Assembly (NCBI GenBank): GCA_029261295.1
Contig: JAJDBP010000012.1
Coordinates: forward strand, 1-64,000
Direction: 5' to 3'
Length of the DNA stretch: 64,000 bases
From: Nitrospirales bacterium
GTDB lineage: Bacteria; Nitrospirota; Nitrospiria; Nitrospirales; UBA8639
Positions within the stretch are counted from its first letter, which is position 1. Each line of letters begins with the position of its first letter. Positions 1 through 7,601 of the stretch are shown in pieces. The notes under the pieces are model-generated. The model searched no databases and was not told where the DNA came from. It worked only from the letters and a program-made list of their open reading frames with translations. Made by a program: the position numbers and the translations under genes.

Positions 1-1
1 T

Positions 2-508
2 CAATTAGAACATATTGCCAAACTGATTAAAGTGCGAGATAGCAATATTAAGCGACAAATCTTTTTCTGTGCGACCGGAGGATTTGATACCCATTCCGAT
101 CAAGAACCAAAGCATTCCGGCCTCTTGGGGGGGGTCAGTGATGCGATGGCCGCCTTTTACCAAGAAACCGTCGCGCAAGGTGTCGCGAACCAGGTCACCT
201 CGTTTACACAATCTGATTTTAATCGAACCTTCCAGCCGAATCCGACGTTTGGTTCAGATCATGCGTGGGGAGGACATCATGTCGTGCTTGGAGGAAGTGT
301 CAACAGCGGCTTCTTTGGCGAATTTCCCAATTTAGAAGTCAATGGGCCGAGCTCAACCGATTCACGTGGACGTTGGATTCCCACCATTGGGATGGATCAA
401 TATGGGGCAACCCTAGCGACATGGTTTGGATTACCGGGCGCTGATCTCAATACGGTGTTTCCAAACCTAGGCAATTTCCCAACGGCCAATTTGGGGTTTA
501 TGTCTTAA
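2..508 (+). CDS. DUF1501 family protein, C-terminal part (truncated by window start)
   Basis: Frame is open from base 2 (QLEHIAKLIKVRDSNIKRQIFFCATGGFDTHSDQ...HAWGGHHVVLGGSV), typical of the DUF1501 C-terminus. Confidence 0.85.
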   Translation, partial: QLEHIAKLIKVRDSNIKRQIFFCATGGFDTHSDQEPKHSGLLGGVSDAMAAFYQETVAQGVANQVTSFTQSDFNRTFQPNPTFGSDHAWGGHHVVLGGSVNSGFFGEFPNLEVNGPSSTDSRGRWIPTIGMDQYGATLATWFGLPGADLNTVFPNLGNFPTANLGFMS

Positions 509-540
509 CGTTTCTGACCCTGATCGAGCCTTTGATAGAG

Positions 541-585
541 AACCCTTCTGGCTTTGTCCTTCGAAGCGAGAAGGGTTTCTTTTTG
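541..585 (+). terminator. Rho-independent terminator after the DUF1501 gene
   Basis: Stem AACCCTTCT (541-549) / AGAAGGGTT (569-577) followed by a T-rich run. Confidence 0.7.
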
Positions 586-771
586 TGTAAGATGACAGGC
601 ATTTTGGAAATGATGATCAAGTGGTAAGAATTTTCATTCGGCCCTTGATTCCTTGACCTATTGGCCCCTTTCCGCTAGGGTTTAAGGAGGCTGGAGGCTA
701 TTCCTCGTATTCCCCTCAATTTCCTTATCTAGATTTTCTATCCATCCCTCGAATTTTTCCTGGAGGAAAGT

Positions 772-2364
772 ATGCGCCCTCTTCGGGTGACAATAATAGA
801 TTTAGTCACAAAAGGTCCGACAGATTCCTTATATGCCCGTGTGATGAATCAGAATCTCGCGAGTATCATGCCGCAAGTCGTGGGCGTGTGGTGTGAGGAA
901 TTAGGTCATCATGTGCGGTTTATTTGTTATACCGGTCGGGAGGATCTGCAACAGGAATTATTAGAAGAAACCGATATTGTCATCATTGGGTCCTTTACCC
1001 GTTCGGCTTTAACGGCCTATGCCATCAGCAATCTCTTTCGATCTCGTGGGGCGGTGACTGTCTTAGGTGGCCCTCATGCTAGAAGCTATCCTCAAGATTC
1101 TGCCAAATACTTTGATTATGTGGTGGGTTTTACGGATAAACCCCTGATCAAAGACATTCTTTCTGATTGTGCCCCTCATCGGCCACAAGGGCAATATCTT
1201 CAGGCCAAACAACAACCGTTGGAACTGCCCGGAGTCAGGGAACGATGGAAGTTTATTGAGCCCACCATCGATAAGGCTCCAATGTCTTCCTTTAAAATCG
1301 TCCCCATGATAGGGAGCATGGGATGCCCGTATACCTGTGGGTTTTGTGTAGATGCTGAAGTGGATTACCAACCATTGTCATTTGATCAAATTAGTGAAGA
1401 TTTAAAGTTTCTCTTGACTAAATTAAAGCGCCCCATTGTGGCGTGGCATGATCCGAACTTTGGTGTCCGATTTCAAGAATATATGGATGCCATTGATACG
1501 GCCATTCCTCCTAATCGAATCGATTTTATCGCCGAAAGCACGCTCTCGATCTTAACGGAGCCCCATTTGAAACGAATGAAACAGAATGGGTTTCGAGCGA
1601 TTCTTCCGGGTGTTGAGTCGTGGTACGACATGGGAGGAAAATCGAAAACCGGCCGTCAAGTTGGGGAGGAAAAAGTCAAACAAGTCTCTGACCATATTAA
1701 TATGGTGCTGCGGTATATCCCCTATGTGCAGGTGAATTTTGTTTTAGGGTTGGACTCGGAACAAGGTTCAGAGCCCTTTGATTTGACCAAAAAGTTTTTA
1801 GATGCAGCACCAGGGGCCTTCCCAGCCTTTTCCTTGCTGACGGCCTATGGACAATCGGCACCCTATAACTTGACGCTTCAGCAGGATGAGCGGGTGATTC
1901 CCTTTCCGTTTCATTTCTTAGATAACAACCATTCCATGAATGTGAAACCTCTCAATTATTCATGGCCAGAGTTTTACGATCATGTGATCGATATTTCTGA
2001 GCATGCCTTTTCTTGGCCCATGATTGCCAAACGGTTTATGCGCAATCGAGGGATGATTCCTAAATGGTACAACTTGGTGCGGTCTGTTTCGACGGGGGGC
2101 TTTGGTCGGATTAATTACCATAAAAATATACGCGAACGTCTTGATCACAAACAGAGTATCAGGCCGTTTATGGAAGGCGACACCTCAGAATTGCCACCAT
2201 TCTTCCAACGAAAAATCCAAAAGAAATTGGGTCCATTGTGGGAGCTGCTTCCCGAAAATTCGATCATGCATGATCATCAGGCCTATCTGCATGCCACTCC
2301 CCCTTCTACGATCATGCCCCTTCCTCTTGAGCCTCCAGCGGCGTTGGCAGAAGCCTCGGTTTAA
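772..2364 (+). CDS. B12-binding-domain radical SAM protein
   Basis: CPYTCGFC (CxxxCxxC) cluster motif; N-terminal cobalamin-binding-like region (IVIIGSFTRSALTAY...VTVLGGPHARSYP). Confidence 0.8.
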   Translation: MRPLRVTIIDLVTKGPTDSLYARVMNQNLASIMPQVVGVWCEELGHHVRFICYTGREDLQQELLEETDIVIIGSFTRSALTAYAISNLFRSRGAVTVLGGPHARSYPQDSAKYFDYVVGFTDKPLIKDILSDCAPHRPQGQYLQAKQQPLELPGVRERWKFIEPTIDKAPMSSFKIVPMIGSMGCPYTCGFCVDAEVDYQPLSFDQISEDLKFLLTKLKRPIVAWHDPNFGVRFQEYMDAIDTAIPPNRIDFIAESTLSILTEPHLKRMKQNGFRAILPGVESWYDMGGKSKTGRQVGEEKVKQVSDHINMVLRYIPYVQVNFVLGLDSEQGSEPFDLTKKFLDAAPGAFPAFSLLTAYGQSAPYNLTLQQDERVIPFPFHFLDNNHSMNVKPLNYSWPEFYDHVIDISEHAFSWPMIAKRFMRNRGMIPKWYNLVRSVSTGGFGRINYHKNIRERLDHKQSIRPFMEGDTSELPPFFQRKIQKKLGPLWELLPENSIMHDHQAYLHATPPSTIMPLPLEPPAALAEASV

Positions 2365-2992
2365 GCGACAGTTTCCGAGCCGCTAATTTTGCCGTCACGA
2401 CATAGCGTAGCGGCCCTCCTGGTAGTACCGCATCAAATGGATAACAGGTAATGAGTTGTAACATGCCGCCTTCGTGATTCGATGTGAGTGTCACTTCTTG
2501 GCTATCCACCACCGCAGTATTTTCCACACTAAAGTTCAGCCAATTGCCTTGAAGTGTTTGCAGAGTCAGGACATCTCCCACCTGTAAATCTTGAACAAAT
2601 GAAAAATGCGTATCCCGGTGCCCGCTTAGGATAAGGCTCTCGGAGTCTTTGCCAGAAAATTTCCCCTTTCCAACTTTTCCCGGCCCAAAAGCTAGTGATT
2701 GTCCGCTGGCATCGGCCAGAATAATTTGGTTTGTACCCAGTCGAGGAATGGTGAGTTTTCCCACTGGCCAGGTATCCGCCCATGCCCAGGGTTTCACCGG
2801 TTGTTGAGAGGTGAGTGTCTCCTGCCAAGCCTGATGCAACAGCCATTGGGCCGTTACCGCCTTGAGGTGAATCCAGGCTCCCTGCCCAATGAGCCAGCTC
2901 CCTAGACCGAACAAGAGACTCGCAACAATCCACACCATGTGATGCCTTACCCGTGTGCGTGGTGGCGTCGTGACCAGATCCATGTCAGGCAT
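2312..2992 (-). CDS. Class GN (marine proteobacterial-type) sortase
   Basis: Sortase fold motifs (LILSGHRDTHFSFV, LQLITCYPFDAVLPGGPLRYVV with catalytic TxTC-like Cys and downstream Arg); directly downstream of a VIT/VWA protein. Confidence 0.85.
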   Translation of the reverse strand: MPDMDLVTTPPRTRVRHHMVWIVASLLFGLGSWLIGQGAWIHLKAVTAQWLLHQAWQETLTSQQPVKPWAWADTWPVGKLTIPRLGTNQIILADASGQSLAFGPGKVGKGKFSGKDSESLILSGHRDTHFSFVQDLQVGDVLTLQTLQGNWLNFSVENTAVVDSQEVTLTSNHEGGMLQLITCYPFDAVLPGGPLRYVVTAKLAARKLSLKPRLLPTPLEAQEEGA

Positions 2993-5043
2993 AACAGCAT
3001 ACTTCCTATGACAAGATACGCGGTGGCTGGTGTGGCGGTTTGCGGCCAGCCAAAAATGGCCTCCTGCTTCATGCCATTTGGTAAGTTGGTTTTCAGTCCG
3101 TGTGTGTGAAGAGGTTGAGCTTCAGGCCTGACCGGTGTCACGTCTACCGCCACAAGGCTGGTATAGCGACTAACCAAATGATGCTTGAGAGCAAGGTCGA
3201 TAATGGATTGTCTGAGCAGGGTTTTGTCTTTCTTTTGTGTCCCTTGATCCATGAGTTGGGCAATCTTTTGCCGCGCCCAATGAACTGCGATTCCGCCTCG
3301 TGATTTTGCATCAATGAGCGATTGAGTCGTCTCCCAAGGCCTGCCTCCATGTTTTCCCGTGATGGTGATCGACGTAGGCAGGGTTGTCGTTCGAAAAGCG
3401 ACAGTTAGAGGTTCGCCGTTATAGAGGTCGGGCAATGGATCAGGAAGAATCTCCGCGATTGTGGAATCTACAGATTGAATGGTGATGTCAGTGAGGGCCG
3501 GGTGTTCCAATTTGAGGAAGAGGTTGTTCATTTTTTCTTGCACCTCGGTGGTCGAGCCAACATAGGTGAAGGTGCCTTTCCCAAATTGTGCGGCCTTTCG
3601 CATAAAGTGCCCATTGGGGGCGGACCCTATGCCTACCGTAAAAAGACGAGTGTTGGCTAATTCTCGTTGGACAAGTGCAAATAGTGCCTCTTCATTGCCG
3701 ACAAGGCCATCGGTCATGAAAATAATTTGCCGTAGCCTGAGGGATTCTTCCGAATCCGAGGGGCGTGTCAGAGCTTGCCTGAGAGCCGGGAGCATTTCTG
3801 TTCCGCCGGTAGCTTGTAATCCCTTTAGATAACGCTGCGCTTCATGAATTCGTGAGCCAGAAGCCTGGCGGGCAATGGGATAGAGGCTATGAGTGACGGA
3901 ATTAAATTGAATAAGGTTGAATGTGTCTTGGGGAGTTAAGCGACTCAGTGCTAATGAGAGTGCGGCTTTGGCTTGTGTCAGTGATTTGCCACCCATCGAC
4001 CCTGAGGTGTCGATGACAAAGACGACTTCTCGTGGAATCGTGATGGTTTTCGAGTCAGAGGAGGTTGGTGGCATGAGTTGCAGAAAGAGAAACGTCTCGC
4101 CCTCGTGTTGTTCGGTAAACACGCTGGCTTGTGGGGTTTCATGGGAAAGGGGTGTCCAGATGAGTTCAAAGTCTCGTTCTGCATAGGTCGAGACATCTTG
4201 AAGGGACACGTGATAGGAGTTGGTCTCTTGTTTGGTCAGTGTGATGGGATGCGTGGGCGATTCAATATTCTGAAGAAGCATGCCCGGAGCCAGATCAATG
4301 TGTAGAGCAATGGGATTGATGAGCCCACGCGAAGGATGTTGCACCGGCGGAGTGATACGTGAGGCATCCGGCACCTGATCGGTATTGGGTGCCCACCCGA
4401 GGCCCTGGGGTGATGAAGAATCTTCTTCTATATCCTGAGGTTGGCCGGGAATGTAGCGCGGCCCCACCACCATCGGAAAACGAAGTGAAAATTGGCCTTG
4501 GTCATACCGCACAACCTCTTGGTACTCAATCTCGATAATAATAGGGGCGTTCGGAGCAATGTTGGCTACAGATGTCGTAAAGATATTCGGACGTTCTTGT
4601 TCTACCAAGCTGGCACGCTGGCCTTTCGCTTTGGCCTTGGCATAGGTCTTTTTGGCTTGTGCCCGTTCTTGAATCTGACCTTCGATGATTTGTTCTCCAA
4701 TCTTCATGCGTAAGTGATCCACGGCGGCTTGATTGGGCAAGGGAAACACATACACCCCTTCCGCCCATTCCTCACTCGGGTTGCTGAATTCTTGAGACAC
4801 CGTGGTACGGGCAATGAGTCCACTAATAGTCATGGTCACCGTCGTATTCAAAAGTGGGGCGGATATTGGATTTTTCCCTGTGGCGGTTTTCAGCAACACG
4901 CCACCCTTGGGTTTTTTGCCCACAGATTCTTGTCGGGGTTCTTGTGTTGTTTGTGCTGCTACAGATGGAAGAGTCAGCCCTCCGATCCAACTGCTCATCA
5001 TGCAACACATCAAGAGAAATGCGTGAGGCCTTCGGGAATTCAT
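2947..5043 (-). CDS. VIT and VWA domain protein, sortase target type
   Basis: VIT domain (VSQEFSNPSEEWAEGVYVFPLP), VWA MIDAS (FVIDTSGSMGG), C-terminal PQTATPA + TM helix + basic tail. Confidence 0.88.
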   Translation of the reverse strand: MNSRRPHAFLLMCCMMSSWIGGLTLPSVAAQTTQEPRQESVGKKPKGGVLLKTATGKNPISAPLLNTTVTMTISGLIARTTVSQEFSNPSEEWAEGVYVFPLPNQAAVDHLRMKIGEQIIEGQIQERAQAKKTYAKAKAKGQRASLVEQERPNIFTTSVANIAPNAPIIIEIEYQEVVRYDQGQFSLRFPMVVGPRYIPGQPQDIEEDSSSPQGLGWAPNTDQVPDASRITPPVQHPSRGLINPIALHIDLAPGMLLQNIESPTHPITLTKQETNSYHVSLQDVSTYAERDFELIWTPLSHETPQASVFTEQHEGETFLFLQLMPPTSSDSKTITIPREVVFVIDTSGSMGGKSLTQAKAALSLALSRLTPQDTFNLIQFNSVTHSLYPIARQASGSRIHEAQRYLKGLQATGGTEMLPALRQALTRPSDSEESLRLRQIIFMTDGLVGNEEALFALVQRELANTRLFTVGIGSAPNGHFMRKAAQFGKGTFTYVGSTTEVQEKMNNLFLKLEHPALTDITIQSVDSTIAEILPDPLPDLYNGEPLTVAFRTTTLPTSITITGKHGGRPWETTQSLIDAKSRGGIAVHWARQKIAQLMDQGTQKKDKTLLRQSIIDLALKHHLVSRYTSLVAVDVTPVRPEAQPLHTHGLKTNLPNGMKQEAIFGWPQTATPATAYLVIGSMLLCLTWIWSRRHHAHG

Positions 5044-5094
5044 AGCAGCTCCTTTATCAATTGAACGCAGTTTTGCTTATACATTCTTGTCATC

Positions 5095-5146
5095 AAAAAA
5101 AGGAAGGCCCAGGCTGATCCTTTGGATAAGGGATCAGCCTGGGAAT
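5095..5146 (-). terminator. Rho-independent terminator of the OmpA-like gene
   Basis: 13-bp perfect stem CCCAGGCTGATCC (5108-5120) / GGATCAGCCTGGG (5131-5143); T-run on the minus strand from the A-run at 5095-5100. Confidence 0.75.
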
Positions 5147-5150
5147 AGAT

Positions 5151-6029
5151 TTACGGAAGGGAATTGGCGGGAGCGAACTGGTCAACCGCCACGAGTTCTC
5201 CAGGAATCTCTTCCTGGAGGGCGATCTCTTCTTCAGATCCTTTGGTGGGAGCAGAATCCACTATGGGCGGGGTCACTTTAGCCGTGGAATCTTCACGGGC
5301 ATCAGACGTCATGGAAAGGAGACTGTCATCCTGTTCATGACTTGGCTCGCTAAGAAACGCCACATGCGCCCGTCGGTTGTGTTCAAAACAATCTGGGGTT
5401 TGTTCCTGACAGACTGCTCCATCTTTTCCAAAGGATTGCACCTGGATCCGATCTTCAGGAATCCCCAGAGAGACTAAATAGGTTTTCACCGATTCTGCCC
5501 GCTTCAGCCCTAACACTCGATTGTAGGTATCAGGTCCCTGGGCATCGGTATGGCCGTCAATGTGTAGCGTGCCGGTCCATTCTCCTCCCTGAGCCTGGAC
5601 TTTGGTTTTAATCTGGTCTTTGGCTTGATTCGAGAGGACCCACAAATTGAAGCCAAAATGGACATCCATGTCTTCGGTTTCTTGTTGGGCTGTAGGAGAA
5701 GTGGACACCAACTGGAGAGATGGTTCTGTGCTAATCGGAGAGGAGGATTCGCTCGAGAGAGGGATCGCAGGAGAAGGAGTAGGATTGGCAAAAGCCTTGG
5801 ACATTTCAAAATTACTCACCTCCTTTGAGGCCTTTTGGGATGCCGTTGCCACTAAGGGCTCGTCTGCGGAATACATAAAGAGACCTCCGAGCCCAAGCGT
5901 TAAGACGATGAGTCCTCCCGCTAAGAGGGCGATTTCTTTGGTATCCGATTGTTCAACACCCGTCTGTAATGACGGTCGCAGTGGTTTGCCCGCTTCTGAA
6001 AGATTTGGGGTATTCGGTTTTTGATTCAT
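5151..6029 (-). CDS. OmpA family protein
   Basis: C-terminal OmpA-like domain (IDGHTDAQGPDTYNRVLGLKRAESVKTYL...FEHNRRAHVAF); N-terminal TM segment. Confidence 0.85.
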   Translation of the reverse strand: MNQKPNTPNLSEAGKPLRPSLQTGVEQSDTKEIALLAGGLIVLTLGLGGLFMYSADEPLVATASQKASKEVSNFEMSKAFANPTPSPAIPLSSESSSPISTEPSLQLVSTSPTAQQETEDMDVHFGFNLWVLSNQAKDQIKTKVQAQGGEWTGTLHIDGHTDAQGPDTYNRVLGLKRAESVKTYLVSLGIPEDRIQVQSFGKDGAVCQEQTPDCFEHNRRAHVAFLSEPSHEQDDSLLSMTSDAREDSTAKVTPPIVDSAPTKGSEEEIALQEEIPGELVAVDQFAPANSLP

Positions 6030-6450
6030 GCGTGTCTCCTTTGTTTAGCTGTCTGTTAACAATAGGGTTGGGGGATTCCATCTTTTTCTGATTTGTTGCC
6101 TCATCGTTCGCTTACAATGTCCTCACCTCCTTTCCGCGTGGCGTTATGAATGGAATGCACCTATCGCAAAGGACTTGCCAAACGTTGAAACTTAGAAAAT
6201 TCAATAAAATCAATGATTTGAAGAGGCACTGCAGTGGGGATTCGTGCGGGGATTGCGTGGATGCAAGCGGGGATGCGGGGACATTCACGCACTAAAATTG
6301 GATTGTTCTCCCCCGCCTTTGTAGGGCGGGGCTATGGGAGGTAGATTCTTGTAGTTGTTTTACTCTGGCTCGCTATGCTGGCAGTCTCTGGGATGTGGTT
6401 GGGGCTATGTGGCATTCATAACCGATCTCTCGAGCCTAAGTGGTCTTCTG

Positions 6451-6651
6451 TGATGCCGGGGTTCGTCCCGGCAGCCGACCCACTTTTGTTTGGGCAAAAG
6501 TGGGCAAAACCATGTTGGCCGTAGTGTGGCCCTTCGGGTTCCCTGTGCGGTTCGCCAACACCGGCGGCTCGCAAACTCGCTGCGCTCAAACAATGCGCAC
6601 CTTTTCTCCGGTGTTGGCTGCACTGCTCGGCCACACTACGAGGCCAGGGGA
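6451..6651 (+). repeat. Dispersed structured repeat, copy A
   Basis: Hairpins GCCGGG..CCCGGC (6455-6472) and CCCACTTTTG/CAAAAGTGGG (6479-6504); nested long stems GTAGTGTGGCC (6521-6531)/GGCCACACTAC (6629-6639) and GCCAACACCGG (6554-6564)/CCGGTGTTGGC (6608-6618); similar to 9739-9930 reversed. Confidence 0.85.
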
Positions 6652-6751
6652 ATCTGAAGAACCTGATTCCTTGATAACGGAGAATTAAATCGCAGCGACG
6701 GCCCGATGACTTTTCGAAGGGCTAAAACAGGCTCACTAGAGAGCCGCTTTA

Positions 6752-6786
6752 AGCCAGGGATTCAGCCGCGCCCAAGGCAGGGAGCC
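6752..6786 (+). repeat. Short repeat, copy 1 (GCCAGGGATTCAGCCGCGCCCAAGGCAGGGA)
   Basis: Near-identical to GCCAGGAACTCAGCCGCGCCCAAGGCAGGGA at about 7450-7480. Confidence 0.75.
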
Positions 6787-6976
6787 ATGGCAGTCTCGTC
6801 ATTCCTGCGTGTGGTTGGCAGGAATCCATCTTCTCTTCGTGATGGTCAATGGATGGATCTTAGTCATAGTTTCCAATGTGACGTTGCCAAGAAACCTATT
6901 TCCAGGCCAATACCTTGTCAGGGATGAAGGGGTCTGCTAATACAGATACAAGTGTCCTACAAATGGAGAAGTTCTC

Positions 6977-7252
6977 ATGAGTGCTAGTAACTTATTGCGC
7001 AACGTAAAGCCGGTTAATCTTCGCGAGGCACGAGGGCAACTGTCGAAATTGATCAGGTCGAAGGAACTTTCTGTCTTCCTCTCCAAGGGTAAACCAGTTT
7101 CGTTCCTTGTGCCCTATGAAGACATGTTGGACCTAGTTGAAACTCTGGATCAATTACAAGATAAAAAACTTCTTCAAGAAATTACACGAGCCCGGAAAGA
7201 ATATGCTCAGGGGAAAGCAGTTTCGGCAGAGCGTCTCCTGACAATTCCGTAA
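6977..7252 (+). CDS. Phd/YefM-like type II antitoxin (apparently orphan)
   Basis: VKPVNLREARGQLSKLIRS...LSKGKPVSFLVPYEDMLDLVETLDQLQD resembles the Phd/YefM fold. Confidence 0.7.
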   Translation: MSASNLLRNVKPVNLREARGQLSKLIRSKELSVFLSKGKPVSFLVPYEDMLDLVETLDQLQDKKLLQEITRARKEYAQGKAVSAERLLTIP

Positions 7253-7285
7253 AAAAATCCTACCGATTATCAAGAAACGATAGAT

Positions 7286-7440
7286 GCCGGGTTTCGGCCC
7301 GGCAGCCGAGGTCCTTTTGTTTCGGCAAAAGGACCCAAAACCACTTCTGCCCGGCCGCGGCTCCGGTGGGGTATCTTCGTCCCTGGACAAATCAAGATGG
7401 CGAATAACTCGCTCCGCTCAAACAGATTCGCCAAAGATTG
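7286..7440 (+). repeat. Dispersed structured repeat, copy C (degenerate 3' part)
   Basis: GCCGGGTTTCGGCCCGGC (7286-7303), GGTCCTTTTG (7310-7319)/CAAAAGGACC (7326-7335), then AACTCGCTCCGCTCAAACA. Confidence 0.75.
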
Positions 7441-7447
7441 GTATTTG

Positions 7448-7482
7448 GCCAGGAACTCAGCCGCGCCCAAGGCAGGGAATGT
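7448..7482 (+). repeat. Short repeat, copy 2
   Basis: GGCCAGGAACTCAGCCGCGCCCAAGGCAGGGA matches the copy near 6755. Confidence 0.75.
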
Positions 7483-7601
7483 CTACAGCTTTGTCTTTCT
7501 CTCTGGATGTTAGCTGGAATCCATTATCCCTTGACTTATTTCAGTTGAAAACAGAAGATCCACTGAGGAAACGCCAGTTGTTACTAAAGGACTTATAAAA
7601 G

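Noticed and set aside
2529-2933. 134-aa minus-strand ORF inside the sortase gene
   Set aside because: Alternative frame of a clear sortase CDS; no recognisable domain
5647-6024. 125-aa plus-strand ORF antisense to the OmpA-like gene
   Set aside because: Antisense shadow of a well-supported CDS
6405-6688. ORFs 6405-6623 (-), 6416-6634 (-) and 6440-6688 (+) with mutually similar translations elsewhere in the window
   Set aside because: They lie entirely in the structured repeat copy A; similarity to ORFs at 9648-9974 reflects the repeat, not a protein family
7154-7598. ORFs 7154-7390 (-), 7270-7470 (-) and 7284-7598 (+)
   Set aside because: Located in repeat copy C and short repeat sequence; low-complexity Arg/Ser-rich translations; not a toxin partner
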